Shown piece after piece: positions 37,641-48,867 of a stretch of DNA of 64,000 nucleotides (positions are counted from its first letter, which is position 1; each line of letters starts with the position of its first letter). The stretch spans positions 10,408,218-10,472,217 of the forward strand of contig CM046327.1 of NCBI GenBank assembly GCA_025403435.1. Direction: 5' to 3'. Under the pieces are notes generated by a model. It did not search any database. It was given only the letters and a program-made list of their open reading frames with translations, and was not told the origin of the DNA. Source of the DNA: Artocarpus heterophyllus. Taxonomy: Eukaryota > Streptophyta > Magnoliopsida > Rosales > Moraceae. Both the position numbers and the translations under genes were made by a program.

Positions 37641-37939
37641 CATCATCTCTATGTTCATGGCCTCTGTCCAGAGTTTCAAATCAACATCCTCCATAGCCTC
37701 TACGTAAGTATAAGGATCCTTATCATGTTCATTCAGTTCAGCAAAGAATGCCTCACCATTGAACATATACCTCTCGGGTTGATGTCCGATCCTCCTACTA
37801 CGCCGAAGTCCCTTAGGTTGTTATTTAGGTTTGTTTGGTTTTTCTACACTGATTGGAGTGGTTTCTACCGGAACCCCCAGAGTGAAGTGATGGATCACTC
37901 CTTAACTCCTCAAGCACCACTTTGCTTCGAGGCTTAAAG

Positions 37940-38572
37940 TCCATGTATTCCTCAAGGAAAGTTGCATGAGTTAAAATCACGACTTTATTTTCCTTTGGGT
38001 TATAAAAATAACCCCTTTAGTCCCTTTTGGACATCCTACAAACATGCAAAATTTCAAACGTGCTTCCAACTTATTCGCATCCTTAAACAGGACATGAGCT
38101 GGACATCCTCATATGCGAATATGGTTTAAGGATGTCTTCTTTCCCGTCCACAACTCGTGAGGAGTTTTAGGTACCAATTTTGAAGGCACGTTGTTCAAAA
38201 GATAACATGCGGTTTGTAGTGCATATCCCAAAAGGATAAAGGTAATGATGAATAACTCATCATGGACCTGACCATGTCTAATAAAGTCCTATTTCTTCTC
38301 TTAGCTACGCTATTCTACTATAGAGTGCCAGGCGTAGTCAAAGGGGATAAAATCCCATTCTCTAATAAGTGTCCTAAGAACTCATTAGAAAGGCATTCTC
38401 CACCTCGATCAGATCGAAGTGCCTTCATGGGTCTACCCAATTGCTTTTCTACTTCAGCTTGAAACTCCCTAAACTTGTCAAAAATTTCACTTTTGTGGTG
38501 TATTAGGTACACATACCCATACTTTGAGTAATTGTCAATAAAAGCGACGAAGTACTCATACCCTCCTCGTGC
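37940..38572 (-). pseudogene. Copia-1 integrase catalytic region
   Basis: ALRSDRGGECLSNEF (within 38318-38512) contains the second catalytic Asp. Downstream the block with the third catalytic residue reads SVAKRRNRTLLDMV: Glu is replaced by Lys, Gly by Ser, and two adjacent Gln codons upstream are amber stops. All of these fit C-to-T or G-to-A transitions. Confidence 0.85.
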
Positions 38573-38902
38573 TCAGATGTTCATCGGTCCGTAAATATCA
38601 CTATGCACAAGTTCTAGAACCCTTTTAGCCCTATTGTCCTTAGACCCAAATGGTCTTTTGGTCATTTTACCCTCCAAATAAGACTCACATTGAGGTATAT
38701 ATTCCACCTTTAAGTCACTTAAATGTCCATCCCTTATCAACCTTTGAATCCTATTCAGGTTAATATGACCAAGTCGCAAATGCCAGAGATAAGTCTTATT
38801 AGAGGGAGAAGTTTTAAGTCTTTTAGAGTTGTCATCATTCATCTTAACATTAAGTAGTAAGTCCATCTTAGGTTTGAAAAGATTTATTTTACAAATCACC
38901 AC
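38573..38902 (-). pseudogene. Copia-1 GAG-pre-integrase domain and integrase start
   Basis: LWHLRLGHINLNRIQRLI contains the His pair of the HHCC zinc site. The Cys pair is damaged: CESY appears instead of Cys-x2-Cys. ELVHSDIYGP at the end contains the first integrase Asp (HSD). Confidence 0.85.
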
Positions 38903-39176
38903 TTTATTATTAAAAAAAAACCAAATAAGAGTCTTTAAGTAAACAAGCTACATAAATTAAATTCCTATTAAATTTAGAAACATAAAAACAATCTCGCAAA
39001 ATTAAATTCCTATAATTATCAAAATATAGATAGAGGTCTCCCACTGCTTCAGCTAAGACCAATGATCCATCACCCATCCGAAGTGTGAAATCTTCATGAA
39101 GCAGACTTCTTGTTTCTTTGAACCCCTATAGAGAAACACAAACATGATTAGTTGCACCGGAATCTATGACCTAAAT
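38903..39176 (-). pseudogene. Copia-1 aspartic protease
   Basis: VIDSGATNHVC (about 39133-39165, minus strand) is the aspartic protease active site, followed by MGDGS and AVGDLYL blocks. An amber codon stands immediately before VIDSG, in frame with the gag part, where Trp is usual. Confidence 0.8.
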
Positions 39177-39314
39177 GTCATTGGATTTCTTAACCAAATA
39201 AGTTTCTAAATATAGAAGACCACACCTATCTCCTTGGGAAAGGAAGTCTTTGCAATTTTTCTTAATATAACCGACTTTCCCGCAGAAGAAGCACTTAGGC
39301 TTCTTTGGGTTCTT

Positions 39315-39347
<33 letters not shown>

Positions 39348-39668
39348 CTTGTTATTAGCAAGAATAGAAGACTTCCCATTCTTGGTCCGTTGTTTCTTTC
39401 CATTCCTAGGGTTAGGATTGGAACCAGAAGCAGCCGTCAAATTGGCCTCGCCACCAGTAGGAGATTCCTTAATCAGCAGTTTGAACTCCTGTAACTATTT
39501 CATTAACTCTGTTAAGGTCATATCCCACCTATTGTTCAGATTAAATATAACTCTAAATGGGATAAATTCCTTAGACAGAGTCTCAAAGACCATAGCCATC
39601 TGAGTTTCAACAATCGATGTCAGCTCCATTGGTTTGTGCCTCAGTCAGGAAACCCATGACCAACATTA
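39171..39668 (-). pseudogene. Copia-1 gag C-terminal part with zinc knuckle
   Basis: CFFCGKVGYIKKNC is a CCHC zinc knuckle in which the His is Tyr. Before it lies an AAG microsatellite (complement of about 39308-39346) encoding about 11 Lys. The segment near 39600-39660 (MLVMGFLTEAQTNGADID) belongs to the gag helical core, cut by the solo LTR at 39674. Confidence 0.85.
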
Positions 39669-39673
39669 TGTGT

Positions 39674-42048
39674 TGTAACGCCCCTATATGGGGGTTAACA
39701 GTTTTTAATGAGATAAAATAAAAATAAATAATAAAAGTAAAGCCTTAAAAATAAAATTTGCCCGGGACTTAAATGAAAACTCTCAACTCAAAAATAAAAA
39801 TATAAACGATAAATAAACCACAATTTAATGTAACACCTTAAATTTAATAATATAAACTGTTGTCATCATCATTTTAACCCTCAACACATTGTAATACAAT
39901 CACAGAAAGTAACAATTGATGCTTACATTATCATGAAGAACATTCTCAACAATTGAAGCAGTCCCAATGTAATATAGCTACATCACTTCCTCAACTATAT
40001 TTCTCGTAGCCACCTCACACTTAGTGAGTCCTGAAAAGATAAAAATATAAGGGAATGAGCGACACTATGCTCAGTAGAGAAAGCCATTACTCACCTTTAG
40101 GTTTTTATCATTACCACATTAAAACCTGCATGGTTAGTAAGTTACATCATATTCCAGATTATGAGGTTTATTATGATCACATCTTATGGATACCGTAGTT
40201 AATCATTACCAAGTGTCATAATTACACATTTATACAAATATTACCAATCATCATTGTTCCAAGGTATCCATGTTAAATTGAGTATCACTCAACTCATCGA
40301 AACCCAAATGGGCGCACTTGATCACCCTATAAACATTCCAAGGGTGTTCCGGTGAGGGGACATCAAGCCCCGAGTCCTCACTAAATCGATTCCTGTACAG
40401 CGTGTTCTGGGACTTTCGACCCAACAAAGCATCATCACCTTCCCCCTATTTTACCTTTTAGGGTATTCATGCCCAAGGATTTAATCACTGTCCTCTTCAT
40501 GTCTCACCATTTCTCTATATTAAATCATTATTAATAGAGTCAGTTTTCCTAACCATGCTTCTCAATTTATAACATGTGTCAATTCATTATGTTCCTCGCC
40601 GTACAATACAAGACGAGTCCATGTCATAGTTTCATATGTGATACTCATATAATATCAATTCAACATAGATATAAATATATTGCGGCAAAACAATCAATTT
40701 TAATTCTATAAAAACCTCACAAAAGATGAGTAATAGAATCCCTACCTTTCAAGCTTATCAACAGTCTCTTAATCCTGGAATCAATTAACGTTAGCTCCAT
40801 ACTCCCTTGATCTTGAACTCCAAGCAAAACAGATCCAGTTGTATCTCGCTGTATCTACGAAGCATCCTCTGTAGTGCTCCTCGAGCGACTATGAATGGCT
40901 AGGAATGCTTCCTGGAGATCATACATTCTTGAAAATGTCATTCTGGACTCCGATACTGCTATTTGAATCGCCTCGATCTACGTGCAGTTGGTACCGGATG
41001 ATTTTCATCGGAGTGGAATTTGCTCAAACGGAGGTCACCATTGCATCCAGAGCATCGAAACGAGTCAGGAGGAGGTCTCGGATAGTCGATCGGAGGTCCA
41101 GATCACAAAAATCCAAAGTCACCGTTGACCAGCCGTTGACCGCCGTTGACCGAATTTGACCGTCGTTGACCGGCGTCAATCGGGGTCCGTTGGCAGCTGG
41201 GCTCGGGCCTACCCCCCCTAAATCGACCCTTCTGAGTCCAATGGCGGGGTCAATTTCACCTAATTCTGCCTCTAACATAGCGGGTCGTGAAGTACAACGT
41301 CGGTAGAAATGGATGAGCTCCGATCTTGATTCTCCGACGATGGAAACCTGAAATTGGCTGAGGGTTTTTGCTACCCATCCTCCTATGAGCATTTCTCCTC
41401 ATCCAATTTGAAGAAACGTGGCTGGGAAGAGCCAAAACGGAGGCTCCCGCGGCGGTTGACGGCGGCGTTGGCCGTTCTCCGGCGAAACCGGCTCCTTCCG
41501 TGCAATTGATCGAGGGGTTTTACTCCCCTTGATCCTCTGAACTCATTGGGAGGGGTGGTGTCAGTCACCTCCTCCGGCAAGGCGGAGTTCCACCATGGAG
41601 GCGGCGGCGCACGGCGGCAATAGGCGGGCGGAGCAATCCGGCGGTTGTTGAGCTGCCACCAAGGGTGGGTTTTGTTCCTCTCATCACGGTGGTCGTGTAG
41701 GAACAAGAATCACGTCGATCGGACGTCGGACGGCGAAGATATCTCGTCGGAAAGAAATGGGTTTCGCCGCCACTTTGGGCGGCGCGTGTGGTCTCCTCCG
41801 GTGGCGTTTTGGGCGGCGCGGCACCTCGTTGGACTCAGCTCGTCGAGAGCTTTCCATTGGTGCGGGAGGTGTCGAAAACGGATGCCGGAATCTCGGACGA
41901 TATTTGAGGGGAGAGAGAGAGAATTTTTAGAGAGAGAAAGTAGAGAGAGAGAGAGTTTCGAATTATGAGAGATTTTCTGATTTTTTTTATATATACTAAA
42001 AATTAATCTAATTACCTTAATACCCTTAGGAGAATAACGGGTGTCACA
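39674..42048 (-). mobile_element. Solo LTR, 2375 bp, nested in copia-1 gag
   Basis: On the minus strand it begins TGTGACACCCG and ends GGGGCGTTACA; perfect 5-bp TSD TGTGT at 39669-39673 and 42049-42053. It shares long blocks, inverted, with the 4063-bp LTR (for example TCCGATACTG, GAAGCATTCC and the W-box array), so both are one family in opposite orientation. Gag coding resumes on either side. Confidence 0.92.
41125..41170 (-). promoter_or_regulatory. Phased array of five W-box cores in the 2.4-kb solo LTR
   Basis: TTGAC occurs at 41125, 41136, 41146, 41156 and 41166 on the plus strand, so relative to the LTR its orientation is the same as at 32762-32807, and the intervals are also 11, 10, 10 and 10. 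Flanking units are GC-rich (CCGTTGACC). Confidence 0.5.
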
Positions 42049-42053
42049 TGTGT

Positions 42054-42440
42054 TCCTTTACAGATGTCCCCAATCTTTGCTTATAGTTTAAGAGTTTTGA
42101 AGGGCCCCTTGCCGCTTTGTTAGGGCCTAGCCTCCAAACAAGTCTTCCAAAATATCCAAGATCTGCTTACCAGTCTCATAATCCTCATGTTAAGCCTGTA
42201 GCACGTTGTTAATGCTAGCCATAACATAGCAGCGGGCCTGATCATTAGCATCTTTCCAACGATCATATGCTTGGATTTGATCGTTGGTGGAATTTTCCAT
42301 AAGCTCGGCAGGATAGGGGGTTGTCAGCATAAATTTCAGTTTCTCAAAGGAGAGGACGATATTCAAGTTTCATTTTCAATTATTATAATTCTCTCCAGTT
42401 AATTGGTTTTTGTCAAGTATCGATGATAAAGCGTTTTTAG
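42054..42440 (-). pseudogene. Copia-1 gag N-terminal part
   Basis: Minus-strand codons read LTGENYNN, LNIVLSFEKLKFML, YDRWKDANDQARCYVMASI and ETGKQILDILEDLFG, a copia gag (UBN2/Retrotran_gag type) pattern with a few stops. It joins the part left of the nested solo LTR. Confidence 0.8.
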
Positions 42441-42797
42441 ATATTTTTATTCTACAATAAAGAACCATATACCAAACATAAGCAACTATACATAATAATT
42501 TGTAAGATGACACAATCATGTAAAAACATACAAATGTGTTTATGTGTCAAAACCTTGAAACTATCATAACCTTACAATGATAATTCCTAACTCAGAATTC
42601 AACAAGCTCCTAAGGGAGTCATGCCAAATTCATTTAGGAAAACAGATCCCCTCCTGATTAATATATGGCATCCAAGACCCGTATGATCTAACATATATTA
42701 ATAATCATTTTTTTGGCTATTAATTTTATTAACAAAGCTCCTTGGGAAGGTTAATACTAAAATTAACATGAGTGTATAACCATCGTTTCAATATTTT
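42441..42797 (-). other. Copia-1 leader region, without a recognisable primer-binding site
   Basis: This is where leader, primer-binding site and the inner end of the 5' LTR should lie. No TGGTATCAGAGC-like site is seen. The last 105 bp or so do not match the corresponding end of the other LTR (30059-30162). Confidence 0.5.
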
Positions 42798-44718
42798 AAC
42801 CTTTTGTGTGCCGAAAAGCTCCTGTAATCAATGAAGAGAAGTAACGTTCCAGAAAGATCTCAACCAACTAGCATTCTTTGCTATTCTCTATCCACGATCA
42901 GAGTAAGCATGGGCTCACATCATTCAGCATTTCCACTAGGTGATTCTCCTTCCAATCAATTGAGAGAACCCAAAGCTACAGTTTGTGATTTGTGAACAAT
43001 AGCTCTCAGGGAGTTTTTAGAGTCTCACCGATAGAGTCTTACTCTTAATCTCTCAACTGATCTCAATAATAAAGAGACTTACTCCCTTTTTTATAGAGGT
43101 TGGGCCCATGAGTTAGTCCTTATCAGATAAGGCCTCAAAAATTTGAATCAGAATCAAATCAGGATGAAGATCTGATAAAATTTGCATGGAAACACGTGAT
43201 CCTTTTATCATGCGGTCGGCAGGTCGAACTAGTAGATCGGCCTACCAAACCTCCTCAATCGACAGGCCGAACTTAAAGATCGGCCTACCGAACCTCCGAT
43301 AAAAGATCCCTATGAATCTTTATTTCCTATCCGAGATTCTTAGGATAGAGGCTCAGTTTTAATTCAAATAACTCAATAGAGAAGTTATCTAATTAAAATA
43401 GTCGTATTTAGAAAATCTCTAGGAAAATAAATATTCCCGATAATTCAACAAGTTTATCTTGAATTAATTTATTCAAAATTAATCCAACCGATAAACAGAC
43501 ATGAATATCTGATCCCAATAATTCAACAAGTTTCTCTTGAATTAATTTTATCACAAAATTAACTTAACCGATAAACAAACATGAATTATCTAATTTTATC
43601 GAATTTTAGCCAATCTGATAAATCTGACATAATTCACTAATTATATTAAAAAAGCACGCCGTATCGTTACATGATTTTTATGTGCTAGCAAAGGGGACCA
43701 AATGGACCTATATAGTTTAAGCTCCCGATAATTATGAAACCCAATATCCTAGATATAGATTTCATAATTATCAACTCTAACGCTACTCCACTAAAAGCTT
43801 GGAGCTGCACTCTCGAACTATATAGAATTACAAAGCCCATATAGCTAAATCTCTATGACATATCATAATGCATCGTATCCCCATAAGATTATCCATAATC
43901 AGTTTAAGGACAAGTTTTGTCTTATCTTCTCGATTATTTTTATCTTACGTTCCATTATCTCACCATCAGAAAACTTACCATCCATAAGACAGTATACCAT
44001 TCGATTTTTCAAATGGTTGAGCACTCCAATTTTCCAATTACAGGATAACGAATATAAGAGGATATCAACACTCCTAAAGAAGAGCTATGGATTCCATATA
44101 TATGAATAACAGATCTACACTATCAAGAGTCATGCCTCCAATGTACCAGCATACATACCACAATAAAATGTGGATGTCGCCTTTTGGTACATTAAAAGAC
44201 ATAAGTCAAGACAACGGGCCACTAATTCATTTTAGGATTAAGATATAATACAAATGATTGTCTAAAGTGAATCGATTTGCCAATACAGAATTATTAATCT
44301 AAATCAATTCACTTTATGTCTCGATCCAACATATCGTCACCTATGACAATGTGCTAATGTTTTCATTCGCAAAGTCCACCTCCGATGGTCAAGACAAATC
44401 ATCTCCCGTTAGGGATATAGACAACATAACAATCTTTGCATGAATAAAGCGCCCAACTTTATTTCCTCGATTGCAGATTTTACGATTTAGACCGTCACCT
44501 TAAGAATCGTGTCTTCCATATAATTTGTCCATCATATGCCCAATTTTTAAAGGTTTAGAATGACAGTCTCAGACTTTTGTTTGCTTAACATACATTCAAC
44601 AAATATGAACGTAAAGAGGACAAAATTTGGTATATAAATAATAAATAAATTCTTTATTGATAAAAATGTCTTCAAAAACATATTACATTTTTACTCCTTA
44701 AGGTATACATGTCTAACA
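42798..44718 (-). repeat. Copia-1 5' LTR (about 1.9 kb recognisable)
   Basis: Collinear with the left LTR from AACCTTTTGTGTGCCG to the terminal TCTAACA, ending at the CCAAC TSD. The inner roughly 105 bp have no counterpart in the left LTR. Confidence 0.88.
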
Positions 44719-44723
44719 CCAAC

Positions 44724-46501
44724 GCCAATAGCAAGTTCCCACCCCTTTTCCCAAGAAGACCTCCACACCCAACCACAACCTAAGCATTTACCTCCTCTTG
44801 CAAGCCAAAAGCTCAACGGTCAACTGAAAGGCAACATCGAGCTCTGGCCCTAGAGGAAGAGGGAGGCAGTGCTGCTCTGCTCAAATAACAGCAAATTCTA
44901 ATTGGTTTACACAAAAAAGGGGGGGAGAGAGAGAGAAAACCCTTACTATTAAACATGCTTTAATACTAGAATGCACATAATAGTGACAATAATACTAGTT
45001 AGGTAATCTATAAACTACACCTACCAAAAGAATTGAAAACAAAACATAAATAAAAGTAAAGAAAAAATTGGTATAAGTATATCTTTTTAAACTCTCGGAT
45101 TTATATCAAGTTCATGTCAATTTTTTATGTGATGTTAACTAGATTTTATGTTCAGATCATGTGCTACGGTATAATATGCCAACCATAAAAATTACCTTGT
45201 ACTGTTATGCGTCCGGTGTAATGCTCAATAAGTAAACTTTTAAATCCCAAAATATGCACTTAACAAAAGTTGGGAAAAAAATTAAAAAGGGGAAACAATG
45301 TCATGATACACATTACTCAATTCAAATTAAGATAATCTAATACCAGTTTATGATTTTTTTTTTTTGTATACAAGCCAAATTATGACTAAAAGATATCTGA
45401 ATGTAGTTGAATTCCTGTTTAATACATGCACATTTCTTTTTCCTTACCCCATAAACCTACCTAGAATTTGGACTAACAAGATCTATACAAAAAAGTAAAT
45501 TCTTACTAAACAAGAATAAAATAAACCATTTAACCCATGAATTCCAATCATCTTTTCTTTTGTTCGTCACAAAGGATCTATAATTTTTTCATCTGCGAGA
45601 CTTCCTTATAATTCCAATTCCAAAGGCAATCCAAGTCCACAGGGCGGTGAACGACGCCGGTTCAATTTGATCCTCAAACGACCTCTGAGCAGTCTAAGCC
45701 ATGTCATGGTAAGATACCATTGAAGAAGACACGTCTGTCTCCTGAGAAAACTCCATTTTGGAATTCCTCTTCATTCCATTCGTGTGATTTTCAAGCAAAA
45801 TGCTCAGAATAGACTATTCTTGCATCAAAATAGAATCCATATAGCTTAGATTCCTAAAGGTCTGTAATGGGATTTGGTGGTTTAAGTAAATTAGGATAGA
45901 AGAAGCCAAAATGTTGTTGTTGTTGTTGAAGCTACTCCCGATCATGTCCTCATTAATGTGGCTACTTTTATGGTCCTCCATTAGGTCCTTCTTCCAACAA
46001 CGCCGCCTAAGGGCGAGATAGTGTCGTCGGAGAACGAGAAGAGGACGGGGCAAAACAAAACAGAAGTAAACTTTTGAAAATGAAAAAAAAACCCTCAATA
46101 TAAGAGCCAAGCTTGATCACATAAAATACTGTCATTTCTTATTAGTTAAACAAGTGATTTAATCGGTTTTGCCCACTTGTAGGTAACTTGTAATGCCTTT
46201 GTCCGTTTGGACAATCTTCACCCTTGATTTGAATCTAAATGGTTGAGATTGTTTGGAGATCCGGATGGAAGTGCCTCCCTACATATTTATGTTTATGCAT
46301 ATATATATATATTTAATATAAGCAAGTTCTCTAGTCCAACACCTAAACTAAAGATAGACACCTACGTGGATACAACACCTATGTAGATGCAACATTGCAT
46401 CCACAAAGTCAAAAGGAGGACCATGCATATAACTTATATTGGCTTTTGTTTAATTGTGATAGGTGGAGTAGATGTTACATCTGACACAAGAAATTGTTGC
46501 T
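44724..46501. other. Intergenic stretch between the two copia elements
   Basis: No recognised gene. The first 170 bp are GC-richer and continue the locus split by copia-1. A minus-strand frame at 45814-46110 (98 codons, Asn run, basic N-terminal part) continues with a stop into about 45620; it has no domain I know and could be a decayed gene fragment. A TA microsatellite lies near 46298-46312. Confidence 0.4.
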
Positions 46502-46506
46502 AAATT

Positions 46507-47085
46507 TGTTGGGGAATTAGGCACCTCTTAATTCTAAGAACATAAAGAACGAATGATTGCAGAAAAGAAAAGAAGAAAAAAGAACACCAAATTTTTATAC
46601 AGGTTCGTTCAAATTTAAGACTACGTCCTGTTTTTGCCACTGTAGATTCCACTATGATGAAGGAGATGATTATAGATTACAATAAAAATTTTTATCACAC
46701 ACACTCAATTATGTTTCCAAATCTCTCTTCTACCTAGCACCCTCTGTGGGAATTTTCTTCAACTTTCTCAACAATAGAGCTCTCACACTCACAAAATAAT
46801 GCCTCATGCGACCCTAGCCGTCTTATTCCTATTTAAATACCCTCAAAGAAGAGTGAAAATAGCAACTATTGAGAAACCCTAACAATCATGTGTTTCCCTT
46901 TTGTGTTGTTGCCCAAAAATACTAATTCTAAGCCTTAAAAAAAATCATGCAAAATAGCACTGCGGCTCTTGAAACTAGTGCTACGGCACTGGTTTGATTT
47001 GTGTTGGTGCTGCGGCGCTCGGGCTTTGCCTATTTTTCTCTTTTTTCTTCTTTTGCTAGGTTTTGATTTGGCTTCACCTCCAACA
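46507..47085 (-). repeat. Copia-2 3' LTR, 579 bp
   Basis: Collinear with 51065-51673 throughout, with TATACAGGTTC, CCACTATGATGA and GTGGGAATTTTCTTCAACT as shared blocks. It is about 30 bp shorter through indels near its GC-richer inner part. Confidence 0.92.
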
Positions 47086-47097
47086 ATCTCCCACTTG
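47086..47097 (-). other. Copia-2 polypurine tract
   Basis: CAAGTGGGAGAT on the minus strand, directly before the 3' LTR. It is the same motif as in copia-1. Confidence 0.85.
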
Positions 47098-47711
47098 AAG
47101 ACTAATCAATCACCATATCTCCAACTGCAGTGGCAACAACTTCTCACGCCTTAAGGAGAAGTCCAACTGAAGTTGCACACAACTTCAGTTTCTCAATCTG
47201 AACAGTTTTGGTAAGCATATTTGCTGGATTCTGACTCCCAAGAATCTTCTCAAGCTTTAACACCCTATCTTCCAAAGTCGATCTGATAAAGTGATAATGC
47301 AACTATATATGCTTCATCCTAGTATGAAATGCAGGATTTTTTGCCAAGTGAATGGCGCTCTAACTGTCACTATGTAGCACACTCCTTCTTGCTTGTGACG
47401 CAGTTCTTCCAGAAACGACTACAACCAAATCATCTCCTTGCTTGCTTTTGTCATTGCCACATACTTTGCTTTAGTTGTAGAGAGTGCAACTATCTTTTGT
47501 AGCTTCGAGACCCAACTAACTGTTGTGCCACCCATAGTATAAACATAACCGGTAGTGCTCTTTTTGCCATCAATGTCTCTGGCAATATCAACATCTACAT
47601 AACCCTATAATCCCAAGTCTAACTTCTTGAAACACAGAGCTAAACTTGCAGTACCTCTTAGATATCTATAAATCCATTTCACTGCCTCCTAATGCTACTT
47701 GTCTGGATTGT
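47098..47711 (-). pseudogene. Copia-2 RNase H, degraded
   Basis: Fragments LHSDS-SAIHLAKNPAFHTRMKHI and ILGSQNPANMLTK are recognisable as the copia RNase H end, interrupted by several stops. Confidence 0.7.
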
Positions 47712-48500
47712 TCATGTACTGCTCACAACTCCCACTACATGTGTAATGTCCAATATGGTACAAACCATGGCATACATGAGATTGCCTATTGCGGAAGCAT
47801 AAGGCACCTTAGCCATGTGGTCTCGCTCTTGCTTTGTGGTTAGTGATTGCTCATTTGACAACTTGAAGTGACTAGCCAAAGAAGTACTCACAGGCTTCGC
47901 ATTACTCATGTTGAATCTATTAAGCACCTTTTTAACATATTCTTCCTGTAACAGTTTCAATCCACTACTGTTCCTTGTTATTCTCATCCCAAGGATTTAT
48001 TTTGCAACACCCAAATCCTTCATTGCAAGTTCCGTAGACAGCTCCTCTTTAGTTTGTCAATCTTCTGTTTACATCCTCTTGCTATTAGCATGTCATCAAT
48101 ATATAGCAACAATATAATATAGGATTCACCAAGGTTCTTCACATAACAACAGTAATTTCCTTGACACCTCAAGAAACTATTGCTACATATAAAACTGTCA
48201 AACTTCTTGTACCACTGTCTGAGAGCTTGTTTAAGACTATACAAGCTCTTCTAAAGTTTGCACACCGTGTTCTCCTTACCCCGTACTTCAAAACCTTGTG
48301 GCTGCTTCATGTAGATTTCCTCAAAGAAATCACCATGGAGAAAGGCTGTCTTAACATCCAACTGTTCCAAGAACAAGTCTTCGTTTGCCACTAGTGCAAG
48401 TACCATTCTAATCGTGGTTAGTTTCACCACCGAAGAAAAGATCTCATTAAAGTCAATGCCTTCTTCTATTGGAATCCTTTTACCACCAACCTTGCCTCAT
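47712..48500 (-). pseudogene. Copia-2 reverse transcriptase
   Basis: YSLKQALRQWYKKFDSF and YIDDMLIA (48020-48244) hold the catalytic Asp pair in a YIDD variant. The following frame (47712-47987) has LQEEYVKKVLNRFNM and VPYASAIGNLMYAM. Frameshifts separate the blocks. The N-terminal part near 48280-48500 is only partly readable. Confidence 0.88.
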
Positions 48501-48867
48501 ACTGTTTGTTGCCATCACTTTCATCTTTTATCCGGTATACTTATTTGTTGTGCAAGGCCTTTTTGCCCTTTGGTAACTCTACCAGTTGCCATGCCTAATT
48601 GGACATTAAGGAATCCATCTCATCCCCTATGGTTAACCCCCACTTGATCGAATCTTTAGCCTGCATGGCTTTATTATAGTTCTCTAGTTCACCTTTGTCG
48701 GTTAACAAGATGTAATGTAATGAAGGAGAGTCTCTCTGTGGTGGTCTGATGGTCCTGCTAGATCTCCTAACTGTAGTTGCAGGAGTGCTCTAGTTTCCTT
48801 CTGGAGCTATATTTTATTATTCTTCAACTTCTGAATTCTACACTTCTACTACAGGAAGATCCTTCAA

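Larger units (their letters stand above)
30059..44718 (-). mobile_element. Copia-1: full-length Ty1/copia retrotransposon with two nested solo LTRs
   Basis: Both outer ends are LTR ends (TGTTAGAAAAATAATTCG at the left, GTCTAACA at the right), flanked by a perfect 5-bp TSD CCAAC at 30054-30058 and 44719-44723. Minus-strand order from right to left is 5' LTR, leader, gag, protease, integrase, reverse transcriptase, RNase H, polypurine tract and 3' LTR, the copia order. Subtracting the two solo LTRs and their extra TSD copies leaves about 8.2 kb. All coding parts are broken by stops and frameshifts, so the copy is dead. Confidence 0.93.
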
